Part shown: positions 59,235-59,592 of the stretch, piece after piece | Layout of the letters: each line of letters starts with the position of its first letter | Position numbering within the stretch: the stretch's first letter is position 1 | Origin: Solirubrobacter sp035555675 | Lineage (GTDB): Bacteria; Actinomycetota; Thermoleophilia; Solirubrobacterales; Solirubrobacteraceae | Assembly (NCBI GenBank): GCA_035555675.1 | Contig: DATMGH010000107.1 | Span: 1-59,592 of the forward strand | DNA: 59,592 nucleotides | Direction of reading: 5' to 3' | The notes under the pieces: generated by a model | Told to the model about the DNA's origin: nothing | What the model saw: only the letters and a program-made list of their open reading frames with translations | Database searches by the model: none | Made by a program: the position numbers and the translations under genes

Positions 59235-59592
59235 TTAGGCGTTGAGCGCCGCCGGCAGCGCGGCGATCACGTCCGACGCGATCACGCCGTCCGGCCCGTG
59301 CGGCGCCGCGGCGATCTGGCCCGCGCGCAGGTGCGCGTAGACGCCCGCGCACGCGCCCTGGGCGACGGGCATGCCTTTCGCCAGCATCGCGCCGATCACG
59401 CCCGAGAGCACGTCCCCCGTCCCCGCCGTGGCCAGCCCGGGTGCCTTGCCGCGCGAGACCGCGACGCGGCCGGACGGCGCGGCGACCAGCGTGTCGTCGC
59501 CCTTGAGGACCACGAACGCCTTCGTGCGCGCCGCCGCCTCGCGGACGTGGCGCAGGCGCGTGCGCTCGATCTCGTGCGCGTCGACCTCGAGC
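59235..59592 (-). CDS. nnrD: ADP-dependent NAD(P)H-hydrate dehydratase, start outside window
   Basis: The frame is open to the window end and continues upstream. The C-terminal 118 residues match the NnrD/YjeF kinase-like domain: KGDDTLVAAPSG, GLATAGTGDVLSGVIGAML (nucleotide-binding) and AVYAHLRAG-type QGACAGVYAHLRAG. It repairs hydrated NAD(P)H. Whether an NnrE epimerase half is fused cannot be seen. Confidence 0.9.
   Translation of the reverse strand, partial: LEVDAHEIERTRLRHVREAAARTKAFVVLKGDDTLVAAPSGRVAVSRGKAPGLATAGTGDVLSGVIGAMLAKGMPVAQGACAGVYAHLRAGQIAAAPHGPDGVIASDVIAALPAALNA

Overview
The window reads as chromosome of a very high-GC actinobacterium, most likely class Thermoleophilia (Solirubrobacter/Conexibacter-like). 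This is inferred from protein style, GC-rich codons, two heme-copper oxidases, an RsbRST module, a c-di-GMP-I riboswitch over a CAP-domain exoprotein, and many starts that lie 6-11 nt after a TANNNT box with no Shine-Dalgarno (leaderless mRNA). No database search was possible.

Region 1 (1-8185) is accessory DNA. A 6.9-kb genomic island (1168-8153) sits in the 3' half of tRNA-Arg(TCT) and is bounded by 45-bp direct repeats. It has a frameshifted tyrosine integrase next to the tRNA, HicAB, an unrecognised protein with a HEPN-like Rx4H motif, a divergent 814-aa protein with a PD-(D/E)xK-like core, and a broken DUF4365 gene. Just outside lies an XRE-HTH/Mrr nuclease fusion. The HEPN/nuclease pair is the best candidate here for an undescribed defence system.

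Region 2 (8205-24098) is ordinary chromosome: a secreted protein, NrtR-like Nudix regulator, threonine aldolase, PTH2-like protein, tRNA-Pro directly abutting a membrane-protein gene, the riboswitch and CAP protein, DUF1015-OsmC-Nudix, a subtilisin, and a minus-strand cluster PAP2-flippase-trxB-PEBP. A non-coding tandem array (about 270-290 bp units) follows; its 33-bp core recurs at 36.7-37.3 kb.

Region 3 (24150-36655) is respiratory. An A1-type oxidase locus (ctaC, ctaD, ctaB, a 36-aa membrane peptide, ctaF) and an A2-type caa3 locus (ctaC with cytochrome c, ctaD, tandem Usp-like protein, ctaE, a second 36-aa peptide) enclose a stressosome operon (SpoIIE phosphatase, RsbR, RsbS, RsbT, RsbX) and a small AraC-type regulator.

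Region 4 (37353-52400) holds cell-surface and signalling genes: a DUF916-like protein paired with a purple acid phosphatase, HupE, a cytochrome c-cupredoxin lipoprotein, a glycosyltransferase with a Pro/Ala insert, a GAF-GAF-GGDEF-HD-GYP protein, a cold shock protein, HIT, and two genes with apparent frameshifts.

Region 5 (52569-59592) carries the Entner-Doudoroff genes edd-eda, divergent from a LacI-family regulator across two perfect tandem operators, then GNAT, CCA-adding-type nucleotidyltransferase, alanine racemase and the start-truncated nnrD.
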